A stretch of 64,000 nucleotides of DNA from Nannochloropsis oceanica (taxonomy: Eukaryota; Sar; Eustigmatophyceae; Eustigmatales; Monodopsidaceae), in assembly GCA_004519485.1 (NCBI GenBank), contig CP038135.1, positions 1 to 64,000 on the forward strand, read 5' to 3'. The position numbers and the translations under genes are program-made. Below are positions 41,801 to 55,200 of the stretch, one piece after another (the first letter of the stretch is position 1; every line of letters starts with the position of its first letter). The notes below the pieces were generated by a model, which was not told the DNA's origin, did no database searches, and saw only the letters and a list, made by a program, of their open reading frames with translations.

Positions 41801-44800
41801 CTGCATTGTAGGCAACAGCCTCAAGATAGCAAGCCATGGCATTCAACCCTAGTAGCCGCTGCGTCGTCTCCCGCTCAAAAAGCTCATCCGAGTACCTCCC
41901 CCAGGTCAACCATCCCTTCGCGTACTTCCCACAAATCTGCATCGCGTGGCTAAATGCCTGATTAGCATCCAACCTTGAGTCGGCGGCGGACAAGAACAAT
42001 CCTTTCAGCCGAAAGAGCTCTGCCGTCTGCTCCCCTCCAAAGAAGTCTAGGTTCGTGTGATTGATGATATTCAACCCTGCCTGGCCTAGAATCGCCGGTG
42101 TCAAGGTTACATTGCCCGCGCCCGCGCCCGGAATGGCAGCAGGCAGGATGCCCGTGAGGTAGGCCGAGCCAAGAGTGCCAAGCGTTCCGACGGTGCGCAA
42201 AGCCTGGTAGCACACCAGCACCTGCTCTCGGAGCTTGCCAAAGGCATCGGGCACTGCCATGGTCGCCATAGGGATGCGACAAAGCACATTGAGAGCCACG
42301 TCGTTCAGCCCCTGCTTTCGCGCACCCTTAGCTAAGCGCACCATCGTCCAGGCTGTGTCCTGGAATTCAGGCGCCACGCGGGAAGGGTCTGGAGAGACCC
42401 CTCCCGCTACAACCGCCCCACCAGCACTCATCGCCGCCGCTGCGGCAACATCACCATTCGCTGCAGCCAAGCGCCGCTCTTGAATTTTCTGGAAGACCTG
42501 CAGACGCCAATACAAGACGTCATCCCATTCATTCAGCGGATCCCAGGCATTGGGCAAACGATCTCGCCAGAACCTCACCAAGTTATGCAAATGCGTCGCA
42601 GTCGCCGAGGCTGCCCCCGACGACTGCCCTCCCAAGCCCCCCCCTCCGCTCCCTCCATCCCGAATAACGCCAGGCGTCCGCCCCATGGCTGCATCATCCA
42701 TCAAAGTCATCGATTCCTTAATCTCATGGAGCTGGTGCATGACGTGCAGCAAAGGCTTGTGGGAAGGACACCCCTGATAGACCCGCGGTAGCAACTGCCA
42801 CTTGCTCAAAGCTAGCTGGAAAGCCTGTCCTAAGGCCCGCTCGACCTCAAGCGGAGGCCGATTATCAGCAACAGCCAGGCGGGCCTCATGCACACGGTGG
42901 GCCGGGCTCCCCGTTTCCTGCTGCAAGATGAGCTGATTGCTCTGCAGCAGCGAACGGACAGTCTCCCAATCTGCGCTCTTCCATGCACACTCCAAGGCCA
43001 GCTCCGGGTGGACTGTTGATGCCGCAAACTCCCCTAAGGTCGGCCACTGATTCAACTGCTTGCTACACTCAATCCACCGTTCCTCCCACAGCTCTAATTC
43101 AAATTGGGCTAATCCCCGGAACGACGCTGATGCCGCCCCACCTCCTCCCATCCCTCCTCCAAGCCCACCCCCCCGCCCCCCTACTCCATGCCCGTGAAAC
43201 GCCTCTCGCTGAATCAACTCAAAGAAGGCTTGCTGCGCCTCGAGCACCCTCCCATACATCTCTAGCGATAACGCATACTTGCTCTCGGCCAGGGAGCAAA
43301 ATCTCTTGCGCATCGCAGTCCTTAAATCATTCTCGCCCATCATGTGGTAAAGGGTGGAGAGGACTTGCAGCCAGGGTTGTTTCTCCGCGGGCCCCGCCAG
43401 CGTCATGACTTGGTGTTCGATCAATGGCAAGACTGTAGTCCATGCATTGTAGTTCACGGCCAACGCGCCCAGCAGGTCAGGAGGGAGGTTGGGGACGGGA
43501 CGCAGAGAGAGAAAACCCTGGAGGAGGCCTTGCACGGTGTTGATTTGGTGCTGGACGGGGGAGGGATGGTAGGAAGGAAGGGCCAGGGCTTGCCGGTGTG
43601 AGCCGCGGGTGAGCACGGAAACCATCCCGGGAATGAGGGCATTCCGGAGGGCGTTAGGGTCTTCGGTCATTGGGGCGGAAGAAGGAATGGAAGGGACAGG
43701 AGCAGGAGGTTTACCCTGAAGAGCGAGAGCTTCCCACGCGTTCCGCAGCAGGGGAATCCACAATCCTCGAGCCACCGTCAGGTCTGCGTGAAGCAGGAGA
43801 CGGAGGGAGGATAGGAGGGAGTTACCGAGGCCCTGCTTAGAGATACGGAGCTGTTGGCGGGTGGCGAGGTAGGCCTTGGCTACCTCTGTGGGGCTGTCTG
43901 TCGTTGCTGTTGGTGTTAGTGCTGCAAGTAGAGGGGCTTCTACTACCAAAGAGGAGTCAATGCGGCTGAGAGAGGCGCTGGAGGGGGAGAGAGCAGTGAG
44001 GAGAAGATCAACGATGACCACGATCCAATAACGCCCACCGACGGCGTCCCACTCGGATTTGTTCAAGAGATGGATCAGTCGTTCACCGGGGTGGGTGCTG
44101 ACGCCTCGTTCGCGCGGGATGTCGGCGGGGAGATTAAAAAACATTGTGGCGTACTGGTCACGGAGACGGTAGTCGACCGTCATCATCCCTGCTGTCACCG
44201 AGCGAGCCGTGGCTTGGGTTATCCATTGAGGGAGAGGGGCGAAGGGCACTGGCGCAGGAGGGGGAGGGTGAGAAGGAGGAAGAGGAGCAGCCGTAGTAGT
44301 GTCCATAGGTGTAGGGGCTGCCCCGGCTACAGTTGCATCTGCAGAGGGAGCAGGAGCAGGCACAGGTGCAGCTCCACCCTCTGTACTGGGCGTCGCAGTC
44401 ACACCCTCCATAGGCGTGGGCGCAGGCACTCCTGCCGCTGATATAACTACTGTTGGTAGTGGGGCATGCGCGGCTGCTGCAGCAGCCTGGGCCTGTTGCT
44501 GCTGCTGCTGTAGGAATAGGAGGACGAAACGATGATGGAGGGCATGCAGGGGTTGCGAGACCACCTCAGGTGACCTTTCAAGAGCCAAGCTCATCTTGGC
44601 CAGCAACGCCGCTTTCTCTTTCTGCTGTAGGACTGCCCCCAGATTCACATCTAACATCTCCCTCGTCTTCCCTCCCTCCTTTCCTCCCTCTTCGCTCTGG
44701 TCTCCCTCCCTCCTGCCGCCCTCTTTCTCTTCCTCATGTACTCGCAAAGAGTACCCCAACGTCCATTCGGCGACAAGGTGGTAGATGGCGAGAAGCAGAG

Positions 44801-46233
44801 GCATGGAGTCTGACTTGTCCAAGCACGCTCCCATCACTGCGAGGAGGGCCTTTCGTTGGTCAGCGAGTTTGAGAGGGTTCGCACCTATGCACCTCCCCGT
44901 CAATTGGATACAGCGAATCAGCGTCTGAATCGCCTCGTCGGGAGGCTTCATTACCGAAGACGACGAAGGAGGAACAACAGCAGCACCGAAACCTCCCGCA
45001 GCACCCGCTGCCGTCGCCGTTGCTGCAGCAGCAGCGGTGGAGAAGGCTTCGTCGACGATGGCCATGGTGGGTGTTGCCATAAATTGGAGCTGAGCCATGC
45101 CTGGGCGAGCATTCATCATAGCAGCCGAAGTGTGATCGCGGGTGAGACGGGTGGCGAGCTTGAGAAGGACGGGACAGTAAGGCTCAAGCACGGCCTGATT
45201 GATGTTAGGGACTCCACCAAGAGACGGAGCTGCTGTTCCAGACGCAGCAGCAGCGGCAGCTGAGGCTGTGGCTTGCTCGACGATGGTCCGCAAGATCTGA
45301 ACAATCGGAAACGCTGAACACTTTCCCACATCTTTCTGTTGCTGTTGCTGTTGTTGCCCGTTTGCTGCCCTTCCATCCCCATACGTTATGGCTTGCATCA
45401 TTTTTTTCTCCATGATCGCCTTGATCCGAGCATAGAAGGTCACGTTTGGCAGCCCCCCGCTGTTCTGTTCAAGGAACTCGGGAGGAGGAGAATGAGGGGG
45501 CCAGGCCTTGGTGATGAGGGCGAGGACACGCGTGAGCCGGTTGCAGATTTCCGGGTCGGAGGGACAAGCATTAAAACAAGGGACGAGGAAGTGGGCGACG
45601 CGGGCGACGTGCTGCGGGATGAAGGCGGTCGGTTGGATCCCGTTCTCGAGGAGGGCGAGGAGGATATCCAGCACACAAATGAGGATCTGGGGGGTGATCT
45701 CCTTCCCGCTCTGTTGCGGGCCAGTGCTGGAGGACCCGCCGGAGTTGCCAGCGGAGGAGGGAATTTGCTCGGGCATGGAGCCGAGGACGCGCTCGAGATA
45801 GGGGAGGCGGAGCTCGGGGCACGCCCAAAGGGAAAGAGCTGAACCGATGTATTGAAGCGACCGGGTTGAGACTCGCGAGATGTGGGGGTCGCGAGAATCA
45901 GCAGTGGCGATGGCATTCTTAATCAGGAAGTTAAGGACCGCTTCCATTTGGGACACATGTCCGAAGACAGGGATTGAGTCATCGTCGTGGCTAGCGGCTG
46001 TGGTGGAATTCCCCGAGGCTGCCGAGCCCGCTGAAGTGGTGGAGGACGGTTGGTTGGGCGCGGCGGCGGGGGAAGGGGCTGACGGAGGGAGAGGCGAGCC
46101 TGTCTCGCCCTTGGCACGCTTATTGCTCTCATCGCTGCTCCTATCGGAGGGGATGGGAGAGGAGCTGACGGGACGTTTGCTGCCCACCGCTGGTCCTTCT
46201 GCCGCACCTCCTGTTGCTGCACCAGAATCCATG

Positions 46234-46266
<33 letters not shown>

Positions 46267-49200
46267 GCTGCTGCTGCTGCCGCCACGCGCTCCCGCCGAT
46301 GGATCTCCCAGGCGATGAGGAGGTCGGACAGGGCAACACCGAGCTGGCGGACGTCGGTTGTGATCATGGAGGGGATGGAGAGCTTCTGGACGCAGGTGAC
46401 CAGGGGAGGGACGAAGGAGGAGCGGTAGGGGTAGAATAGGGGAGGATGCTGGACCAGAACGTGAGCGAGGTGCGCCATTTGGAAGGTGTGCAGGCCGTCT
46501 TCAAAGAGGGCGCTGGAGGAGACAGGGAGGAGGGGTGGGAGATAGGGAGAAGAAGGAGGAACGGAGGAAAATGAGTCAAGTATATTAGGTGTTAGGGGGC
46601 TCTCGAAAAATCCGCGCACCTCTCCCCACCTTACTCTCCCTGTCACTCACCGTTTGGTGTACCGCACTGCCTTTTGGTAGTCCGGCATGGGAAGGCGCCG
46701 AGGAAGGGCAGGGACGAGGATCTCCAGGGCGGTGCGAACCAGCTCGCGGGTGTCGAGCTGGTAGGCTTTGAGGAGGAAGAGATAGACTTGAAGGATAAGT
46801 GAGGGCAAAATTTCGTACACCTGAAGGAGGGAAGAAAGGATAGAGGGTGGGGAAAAAGGGAGAAAGAAAGTGAGACATTATAAAATGCTGTTGCTGTGCG
46901 TATGGACGGGCGACGAAAATGGGAGGTGGGAAAGGAGGGAGGGAGGGTGGGAACGCGTACCTGGATAAGACGACACACATGGATGTAAGCCCAATGCCGG
47001 AGGAGCAAGTCGTCCTCGCGCTTCAGAAAAGACCAGGCGAATTTAAGCATTTCCTTCTTGTGGTCCATAAACTCACTGGGGAGGAGAAGGAGGGAGGGAG
47101 AAAGGGAGGGAGGGAGGGAGGAAATGCGTGAGTCAATCAATTTTCAGGTATACCATCCCTCCTCTTATTCCCCCCCTCAATTCCTCTCCACCTCGTTCCC
47201 TCGACAGCACGCACCGTCCCATGTACTCTATCAAGAGGGTCGCGAGCTTGTGCAGCTCTACTAACAACCCATTGCTGTACAGCAATGGCCGTTCTTCTGC
47301 TTTTCCGCCTTCCCAGGCTGCCCCCTGAGAGGCATCAAAATGCTTAGGGTGGAAGGCGTGTTGGATCAGACCCTCGATCGCCTTGGCGTCCACGACCGAA
47401 CTGTTGTCCACCGAGGGATTCTCGAACGTCGCGGCCAGCAAGGGGAGGATGAGATGACGCAAGGCCAGGGTCTTGAGCTCCGAGGAGTAGGCAGGGGAGG
47501 GGAGGAGATCTAGGACGAAAGAGGAGAAAAGGGAGCGCTTGGTCTTGGTGGAGGCATCCAAGGCGAGATCTTTGCGGAAGAAATCGCGGACGAAGGTCAG
47601 GTCTGGAGGGAGGGAAGGAAGGGAGGCAAAGACTAAGAAAGATTATTTGCGTGAATAATTAAATTGAAAGGTCGTCGGGTCCCTCCTTCCCTTCCTCCGT
47701 CCCTCCCTCCGTACCCGTGAATGTCGGCCGGGTAAACACCTCCAAAAGAGACACTAGCCCGTCGCTATCCGTGGGGTGGTCCTTGGAGTATAGAAGCAAG
47801 CATTCCAGAATCAGGACCTGATCCGCCTGTGCCCGCGTGTGGGGAATGTCCAGCACTGAGGGAGGGTGCATGGACGGAGCGCCGTAATAGATGATGGTGG
47901 AGGAAGAGAAGGCGGAAGGTCGGTGGAGCGACCAGAGGTAGTGGAGGGCCTGCATCACGGGAGTCTCGCGCGTAGAAAGCAGCCCAGCTTCTCCCCCGCC
48001 CTCGCTCTCCATGTGTAAGAGGGTAGTGAGGAGGAGGAGGCCGTGGTGGGTAAGCACACCAGTGTCGACCTTCGCCCTCTCCTCCTTCAGCTTCTCCACC
48101 GTCCACCCGTCCTTGTGGGGCTTGAGCAGAGGCCAGTCTTCCTTCCCTGCCTCAGTGCCTGGGAGCATACTTCTATCCACGCCGAAGGCTACGGTAAGCA
48201 GGGTATGCAGGCTCGGGGAGGAAAGGAAGAGGAAGCGCAAGTCCTCAGCTTCCGGGGTTTGGAGAACGGATAGGAGGAGGTGGACGATGGGAGCGGAAGT
48301 GAGATTGGTCGGCTCGAGGAAGAAGGAGATGACCTGGGATGGAAGGGAGGGAGAGAGGGAGGGAGGGAGAACGGGTAAAATTAGTTTGGAAGTATCAAAG
48401 AAAGCGAAAAGAACATGATCATTTTACATCCTTCCCCATCCGTCCCTCGGCCCCTCCTTTCTTCCCTGCCTACCTGATCCGAGCACTCCTGCTCCGCCAC
48501 AAAGCGATTCAAAAACTTGGCCAAAGGCACCACAAACGGTGTCGCTGCCACAAAGAGCCGCACCTCCCCTCCCTTTTTTCCTCTCTCCTCCTCCTCCTTT
48601 CCTGCCCCCCCTTCCACCTCCATCATCCCCTTCCCCCGAGCAGCAGCCACTGCCGCTGCCGCTGCTCCTGTCATAAGAGGCAGGGGTCCAGCAGCGGCAG
48701 CAGAAGTAGCGCGCAAGACGAAGTCAGCGGTATCCTTCGCGGGAGCGGACGGAAAATTGTAGCGGTACTTGGGAAGGGCCTTCTGGAGGGAAATGGTGGC
48801 GTGCACCAGTGGGCCGAGAAACTGAGGGAGAAAGGGAGGAAGGGAGGGAGAGAGGAAGGTATGAGTATAAGTTAAGCGACGTTTCATTCTCTTCCTATCC
48901 CGTTCCCACTCCTCCTTCCCCTTTCTTCCTCGTCTCACCAACACTGGCCGAAATTCATTAAAAAAAAAATCGACTGCAGGGTAGACGCCGCACCCATGGC
49001 TCCAGTCCCCCCTCCCTCGCCCCCTGCCTTCATACCTTCTCGCAAAACACCGGCCCTGGTTCAATCAGATGGAACAGATGGAGGATGGAAGCGGCAATCT
49101 CAGGCTCCATCCACACGGGGGGACGCTCCGCGCCGGTGATACCCAGCCGAACCTCACTCAAGATCTTCTCCTCGGGCTCGGTCCAATTCTGCAGGTTGGG

Positions 49201-52200
49201 GGGGGGGGGGGGGGGGGGGATAGGGCGATGGTCAGAGGATGGAGCATCCTAGGGCGATGAAAATCCTAGTTTCGTGGAGGGAGCAAAGGGAGGAGGGAAA
49301 GAAATAGGAAGGGAGGGGGAGAGGGAAAGCCTTACCTGCAGGTGCTCTAAGAGTTTCTCGGGGAAGTTCACGTTGAAAAGGCGCGAAGACAGGTTGGAGA
49401 GTGAGGCTAAGATGCGGAGGAGGCCCTGAAAGGAATCAGGAGGGGAGAGAAGGAAGGAGGTAGGGAGGATAAAACGGGAGGGAAGTGAGAACACTTGCGC
49501 ATGCAGCGTCATGCCATCAGTTTCCTTCTGCTTCCTCCCCCCCCCCATCCTCCCTCCCTCCCTCCCCTCCTACCTGCAAGCTGGACACACTCAGGAGCCG
49601 GTAGTCCTGCACCGATTTGAGGACGGGCCTCAGGCAGTTGTGCAGGGTCTCCTTGGGCAGGTTCCTGTTGATACTCGCTAGAAGGGTCAGCGTCTAGGGG
49701 AGGATAGGAGGACAGAGGGAGGGAGAAAGGGAGAGAGGGAGGGAGCGAGAGAAGGACTAAGACACTACAAACAGGCAGTAAACTGCGGACAGCATCTCAT
49801 CCTCGCCCCCTCCTTCTCCCACCTTCCACCGTCCCTCCTTCCTTCCTCACCTCCAAGGCCATGTCCACGACCGGGTCGCACTGCAGGATGATGGTACGGA
49901 AACATAATACCATCACTCGTTGCCTGAAATCCTTGAAATTCTGTTTTGCAAAAGAAAGAGCGGAGGGAAGGATGGAGGGAGGAAGAGAGGGAACAGGGGG
50001 TTGGTAATGAGAGGGTCGGAGGGAGGGAGGGAAGGAGGGCAAGGCCTACCTCGGCGAATACCACTTGATGCTTGTTCCGCAGAGTGGCGGCGACAAGACG
50101 GAGGGAGTAGAAGCGGAGCTGGAGGAGATAGGGCAAATCGCCTAGGAGGAACATGTCGTTCACGTGGGCGTGTATTCTAAGAAGAGGGAGGGAGGGAGAA
50201 GGGAGGGAGGGATGGAAAGAGGTAGTCAAGTCAGCATACGAACAAAGGGAAGTGACCCCGTGTCCTCCCTTCCCTCCCTCCCTCCCTCCCTCCCTTCCTT
50301 CCTTCCTTCGCAGCAGCATGACCACGTACTTGTTTTGCTCCTCCAGGTACTTTCGAGGGGTGATGTCGTAGGCCCCTCCTCGCCCTCGCCCTCGATCGTC
50401 CGCTGTTCCCGCAATATTGCCTGCCCAAACAGACAAGAAAGGAAGGAATAACAAAGTTCGATTATAAGAGAAAAACCAAAAGTTTTTGAGCCCCTCTCCT
50501 TCCCTCCTTCCCTCCTTCCCTTCTTCACCTACCAGCGGCAGCTGCCATCATGGCGGCGGAGGAGACGGCAGCCCCTGGGCCCATGCCTTGCGAAACCATC
50601 ATTCCTGCACAAAGAACATATATAGTGTTTGAGCACCAATATTCTCCCTGTCCTCCCTCCCGACCTCCTGTCCAGACCTACGATTTATCCTTTATCCACT
50701 CCCTTCCTCCTTTCTTCCTCCTTTCCTTACTCTCTCCTTTCCTACCTCCCCACGGGCCAGGGCCCTGCGAACTCACCTCCCTGACCGGCGACGCCTGCAC
50801 CCATGTCCTCGCGGCAAGATGAATCGAAGACTGGAGGAAGGGAGGGAGGGAGGGAAGGAAGAGAAAGGGACATTATTAAGGGGGGAAAAGGAGGAAAGGG
50901 AAAGAAAGAGGGAAGGAGGGAAAAAATGAGGAGGTGAGAAGGTGGGGGAGAAAGGTACCTTCTACGAGGTGCATCATGAGCTCGGGCGAGAGGTCTACAA
51001 GAGGGAGGGCAAACAGTCGCTTGTGCTTCCTGTCAGAAAGGGAGAAGAGAGGTAGGAGGGAGGGTTGATGGAAAGGATGAATGGAGGGTTGGAGGTAGGA
51101 AGAAAGGAGGCAGGTTTGATCGACAACAACGACACGCACCGTCGTTCTTCCTCCTCCTTTTCGGCTCTCACGGCCTCTGCGGCCTTTCGCTTCACGCTTG
51201 GAAGATCAGTACGGTTGGCATTGGGGGCAACAGAAGGAGGAGCAGGAGCGGAGGCAGAAGTAGGAGCAGGAGCGGCAGAAGGAGGAACAGGTGCAGCAGC
51301 CGCTTCTCCATCCGTCTTTGTCTCTCCCGCACTAACGGTCTCCCCGGGAGCAGGTGCCGAGGGAGGAAGGGCTGGAGGAGGAGAAGTAGGGATGATAGGC
51401 AGGCGGGTCGTGCGGAGGCAGTACGTGAGAGCGTCAATCAGACCTATCTTGGCCGTGCTGGGGTGATGGACCTGGAATGGAGAGAGGAGGGGAGGGAGTG
51501 AGGGAGGAAGGGGTACGTGAGTGGTCTGATACGACATTGATGGCGACGAGGGGGAGAACGATCAGAACGAGGGGGAAGAGAAGGAAAAGGAGGAGGGGAA
51601 GGAGGACCGAGAAGGATAAGGAAGCCCCTCTTTCATTGCCTCTTTCATTGATTCCCTCCCTCCTTCTCACCTTCTTCTCGAGCAGGCGTTTCAGCAGGGA
51701 CTCCTTTCCTTCCGTGAGAAGCCCGTAGACTGTCGCCTTTTCCCCTCCGGCGGTGGAATGTGTGGTTGAGGTGGAGGCATCCACCTCGTCAAGATGGGCA
51801 AGCACAGTCTGTGGAAAGTGATTCAGATATACATTTATGAGGATCTCCTTTTCATTCCTCTTTTCGCGCTTTCTCCTCCGCCCTCTTCCCCTACCTTGAC
51901 CGCTACGCGCACAGCAGCCTTCGCATGCCCCAGGTCCTGGACCACAAGCTCCACCACCCGCCGCAGCATCTCCTCCTTCACCTTGTCCTCGTCCTCCTTC
52001 CTGCCTTCCTTCTCGTCCGCCGGTGCCGTTTCCGGGGCCGGACCGTGGCAAAGGGTGAGGAGGGAGAGGAGCGTAGAGAGAATATCTTCAGTGACGGGCG
52101 CCGAAGCGTCGTTCGGTTGATCCTACACGAGGGAAATAGTGAGGGAGGAAGAAAGGGAGGGAAAGAGGGAGGGAAGTGAGTACGATGGGTAATAAGGGAG

Positions 52201-55200
52201 ATGGCAGTGCTGCTTTTGCCTCTTGCCCTCCGTTACTCCCTCCCCCCCTCCCTCCCTTACCTTGAGCACAAAGAGTAGATCCCTAACAATCAGGACCTCG
52301 TGCCGGCGAGTCCATCGGGCGCCCATGGCCTGACACAAGGATCTTACTCCCTTGGCTGCCCCTAGCTTCGAACGAGGCCGTTTCAGATAAAGGCAGCGGA
52401 GTAGGGAGGATAAGACGTCGTCGAAGAAGGGGTGGAGGGCGGGGGAAGGGAGGAGCTGGAGGGCGATGGAGGAGGTGGCGAGGGTTTGGAGGAACCATAG
52501 GGCAGCGTCCTGAAGGTGGGATTAATGGTTAGATGGTTGTGGGCGATGGAAGCGTCAGAGACAGGATTGATGAGTAGAAAGATGATATAGATACATGAAT
52601 AAACAATAGGACTGCCTCTCTCTCCTTCTGCCATTGCCTGTCTTCCTTCCTCTATGTTTCCTTGAGTCCCTCCTCTCGTTTCCGCCCCACTCCCTCCCTT
52701 TCTTACCTGTACACCCGACCGAGCATCGACCAAGGCGAGCAACACGGCCTCCTTCATCACCAGTGGATTGAGAGATGCCTCAAAGAGAAGGGGATCAAAA
52801 TCACGCTGGGAGAAAGTAAGGGAGAAAGAGGGAGAGAATGAAAGAAAATGAGTTTTAGTGAAAAGAATCCTTATGCTTTCCTCCTTCCTCCTTCCTATTC
52901 TTCCCTTCCCCCCAATACGTACCTCCTCCGTCTCCGGGACCGCCCCCTCCACCTCCATCCCCCCTCCTTCCGCCCTTGCGATCTTCTCGGTATGCGTGCC
53001 CATGACCAGCAAAAAATGCATGCCCAGGCCACGCGCGAACACCCTGGCCGTGGCTCCCAGGTGACTGTCCCCACAAGCCCCCACCACCACCATCCACAAT
53101 TTCCTCAACAAGTCGTTTCCTTTTTCCAGGCAGCGACGGTTCTTCAGGGTCGTGAACAAGAGGGAAGGATCCGCCTCCTTCCCCTCCTCGTTTCTTTCCT
53201 TCTTCCCAGGGGAGGAACCAAAGGGAGGAGGAGAGGCAGGGGTGGAAGAGTGGGAGGAGGAAGGGCGGGAGGGAGGGGGAGAGGGAACAGTGCTGTTGAG
53301 GAGGTCCAAGAACCTGTCATGGACACTCTTGCGCTTCTTCGTCTGGTCGTGGGAGGGCTCGAGGGGGGTCACGGAGGAGGGGTCTGTGTGGTCGGGTTGG
53401 GAGAGTTAATAATGGTAAGAAAAGTTGTTTATCTATGTCTGAGAACCCCTCCCCCCTTCTCCTTTCCTCCCTCCTTCCCTCCTTCCGCACCATCGTCGTC
53501 CTTCACAACCAAGGCAGCCACACATGCCACAACCACCTCCCACGCCGCCTCCTTGTGCTTCCTTAACAACATCTCCGGCGTCAGGAATGCCTTGGGCGAC
53601 AACTCCAAGAACTTCTTCTCCTCTTCCTTTCCCTCTCTCTTTTCCTTCTCTCCGTCTTTCCCCCCGAGCGTCTCGACGAGGAGAGGCCTTGCCGAGGCTA
53701 CGAGCAGTCGGTCCAAGAGGGAGGTGATAGTTTCAATGCACACGTCCAGAGGCAATGCAAACGGCGCTGCCTCTTTCCCTCCCTCCTTCCTCTTCCAATC
53801 AAACACCACGGGGAAGAGCACCTCGCGGACGTGCTCTCCTTCCTCCATCCCATCCCCGCCTCCTTCGAACGAGGCCTCCTTCGTGGAAGCGTCCAAGACA
53901 GAGGGAGTAATGATAAGACCCTCTCCTCCCTTGCGGCAGCCGAGCAGCCCCCCCCCCATGAGGATCCCGCCCTTTCCCCCACCAATCCCCGCACGACCCT
54001 TCTTTGCCTTGGAGGGAGGGAGGGAGGGAGTGAGCGAGTGAGGGAATGTGAGTGAGGGAGAGGAAACATATACATGCATGTGGCGCTCCGGATGGACGGT
54101 TTCTGACGACATCCATCTCTCTCTCCATTCTTCCCCTTTCACTTTCCCTCCCTCAATACCTGCAAGGACGAGGAGGACAGCGAGGGGGGCGGGGCCTGCT
54201 TAAGCAACGTCCGGTTCTTCCCTCCCAATTTGCCTGTGAAGACGAGCACAGCACGGAATAGCCAGTGAGAGTGGTGTGTTATCCGGGAGGGAGGGAAGGA
54301 CCAACATACCTAGGAGACGCGCGGCGAGGTGGCCGTAGGGGTAGGGCTGGGGACGGAGGTGTTCGCACAGGGCAGCGAGGAGGTCGGGGAGGATTGTGGG
54401 CTGCTGCGACAAAATCGGCCACAGGTATTCCTGTTGAAGGGGGGGGAGAGGGAGGGAAGGGTTAAGGCGTTGGAAGACGAGGTTGCCCAGAAACACTGAT
54501 GGCGCAGACTCAAGAGGAGGAATACATCAAATATCAAAGCCCTCTATCTTTCCATTCCTCCCTCCTTCCCTCGAGACCTACCACGTTGAGATTGTCCACC
54601 CAAAACTCCAGCGTCCGGAGCCCGATATGGGCCAGCTCGGGTTTGCTTCGCAGAGCCTGCGAGGAAGGGGGAGGGAAGGAGGGTGGGAGGAGGGGGGGAA
54701 GGACAGAAGGGAAAGAAACGATGATTGGATTTCATCAACATTTAAAGTCCTCTTCATTCCTCTCTCCTCCCTTTCTTCCCTGCCTCCCTCCTCTCCTCCC
54801 TCCCTACCTGCACGATCATCCGCATCAGCAGCGCGACGAAAGGAACCATGGAGGAGAGGCGAGCAGGGACCGTGAGGGAGAGCTCGACCAGCAGCTCCCG
54901 CACATGGTCATCCGTGTCGTCTTCTGTCCGCTCGTGGAGCTTGTAGAAGCCTGCAGGGAGGGGGGGACGGGGGGAGGGAGGGAGGAAAGGAGTAAGGAAC
55001 AAGGTAAGATGAAAAGTCATTAAAGGTAGCTACGGTGTTTGCCATCTAGGTCGCCTGCTGAGTACAGGTGGAGCGTAATGAGACGTGGAGGAGAGAGGAA
55101 GGGAGGGAGGGAGGGAGGGAGAGTGGGAGGAAGGGAGATGCAAAGCTTACCAAACAGGAGCTGGGGGAGGAGCGGGTACATATCGCGCATGAGTCCGTCG

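Noticed and set aside
44070-46428. Plus-strand Ser/Arg/Ala-rich frames opposite the Tra1 last exon
   Set aside because: They are compositional shadows of GC-rich Tra1 coding sequence.
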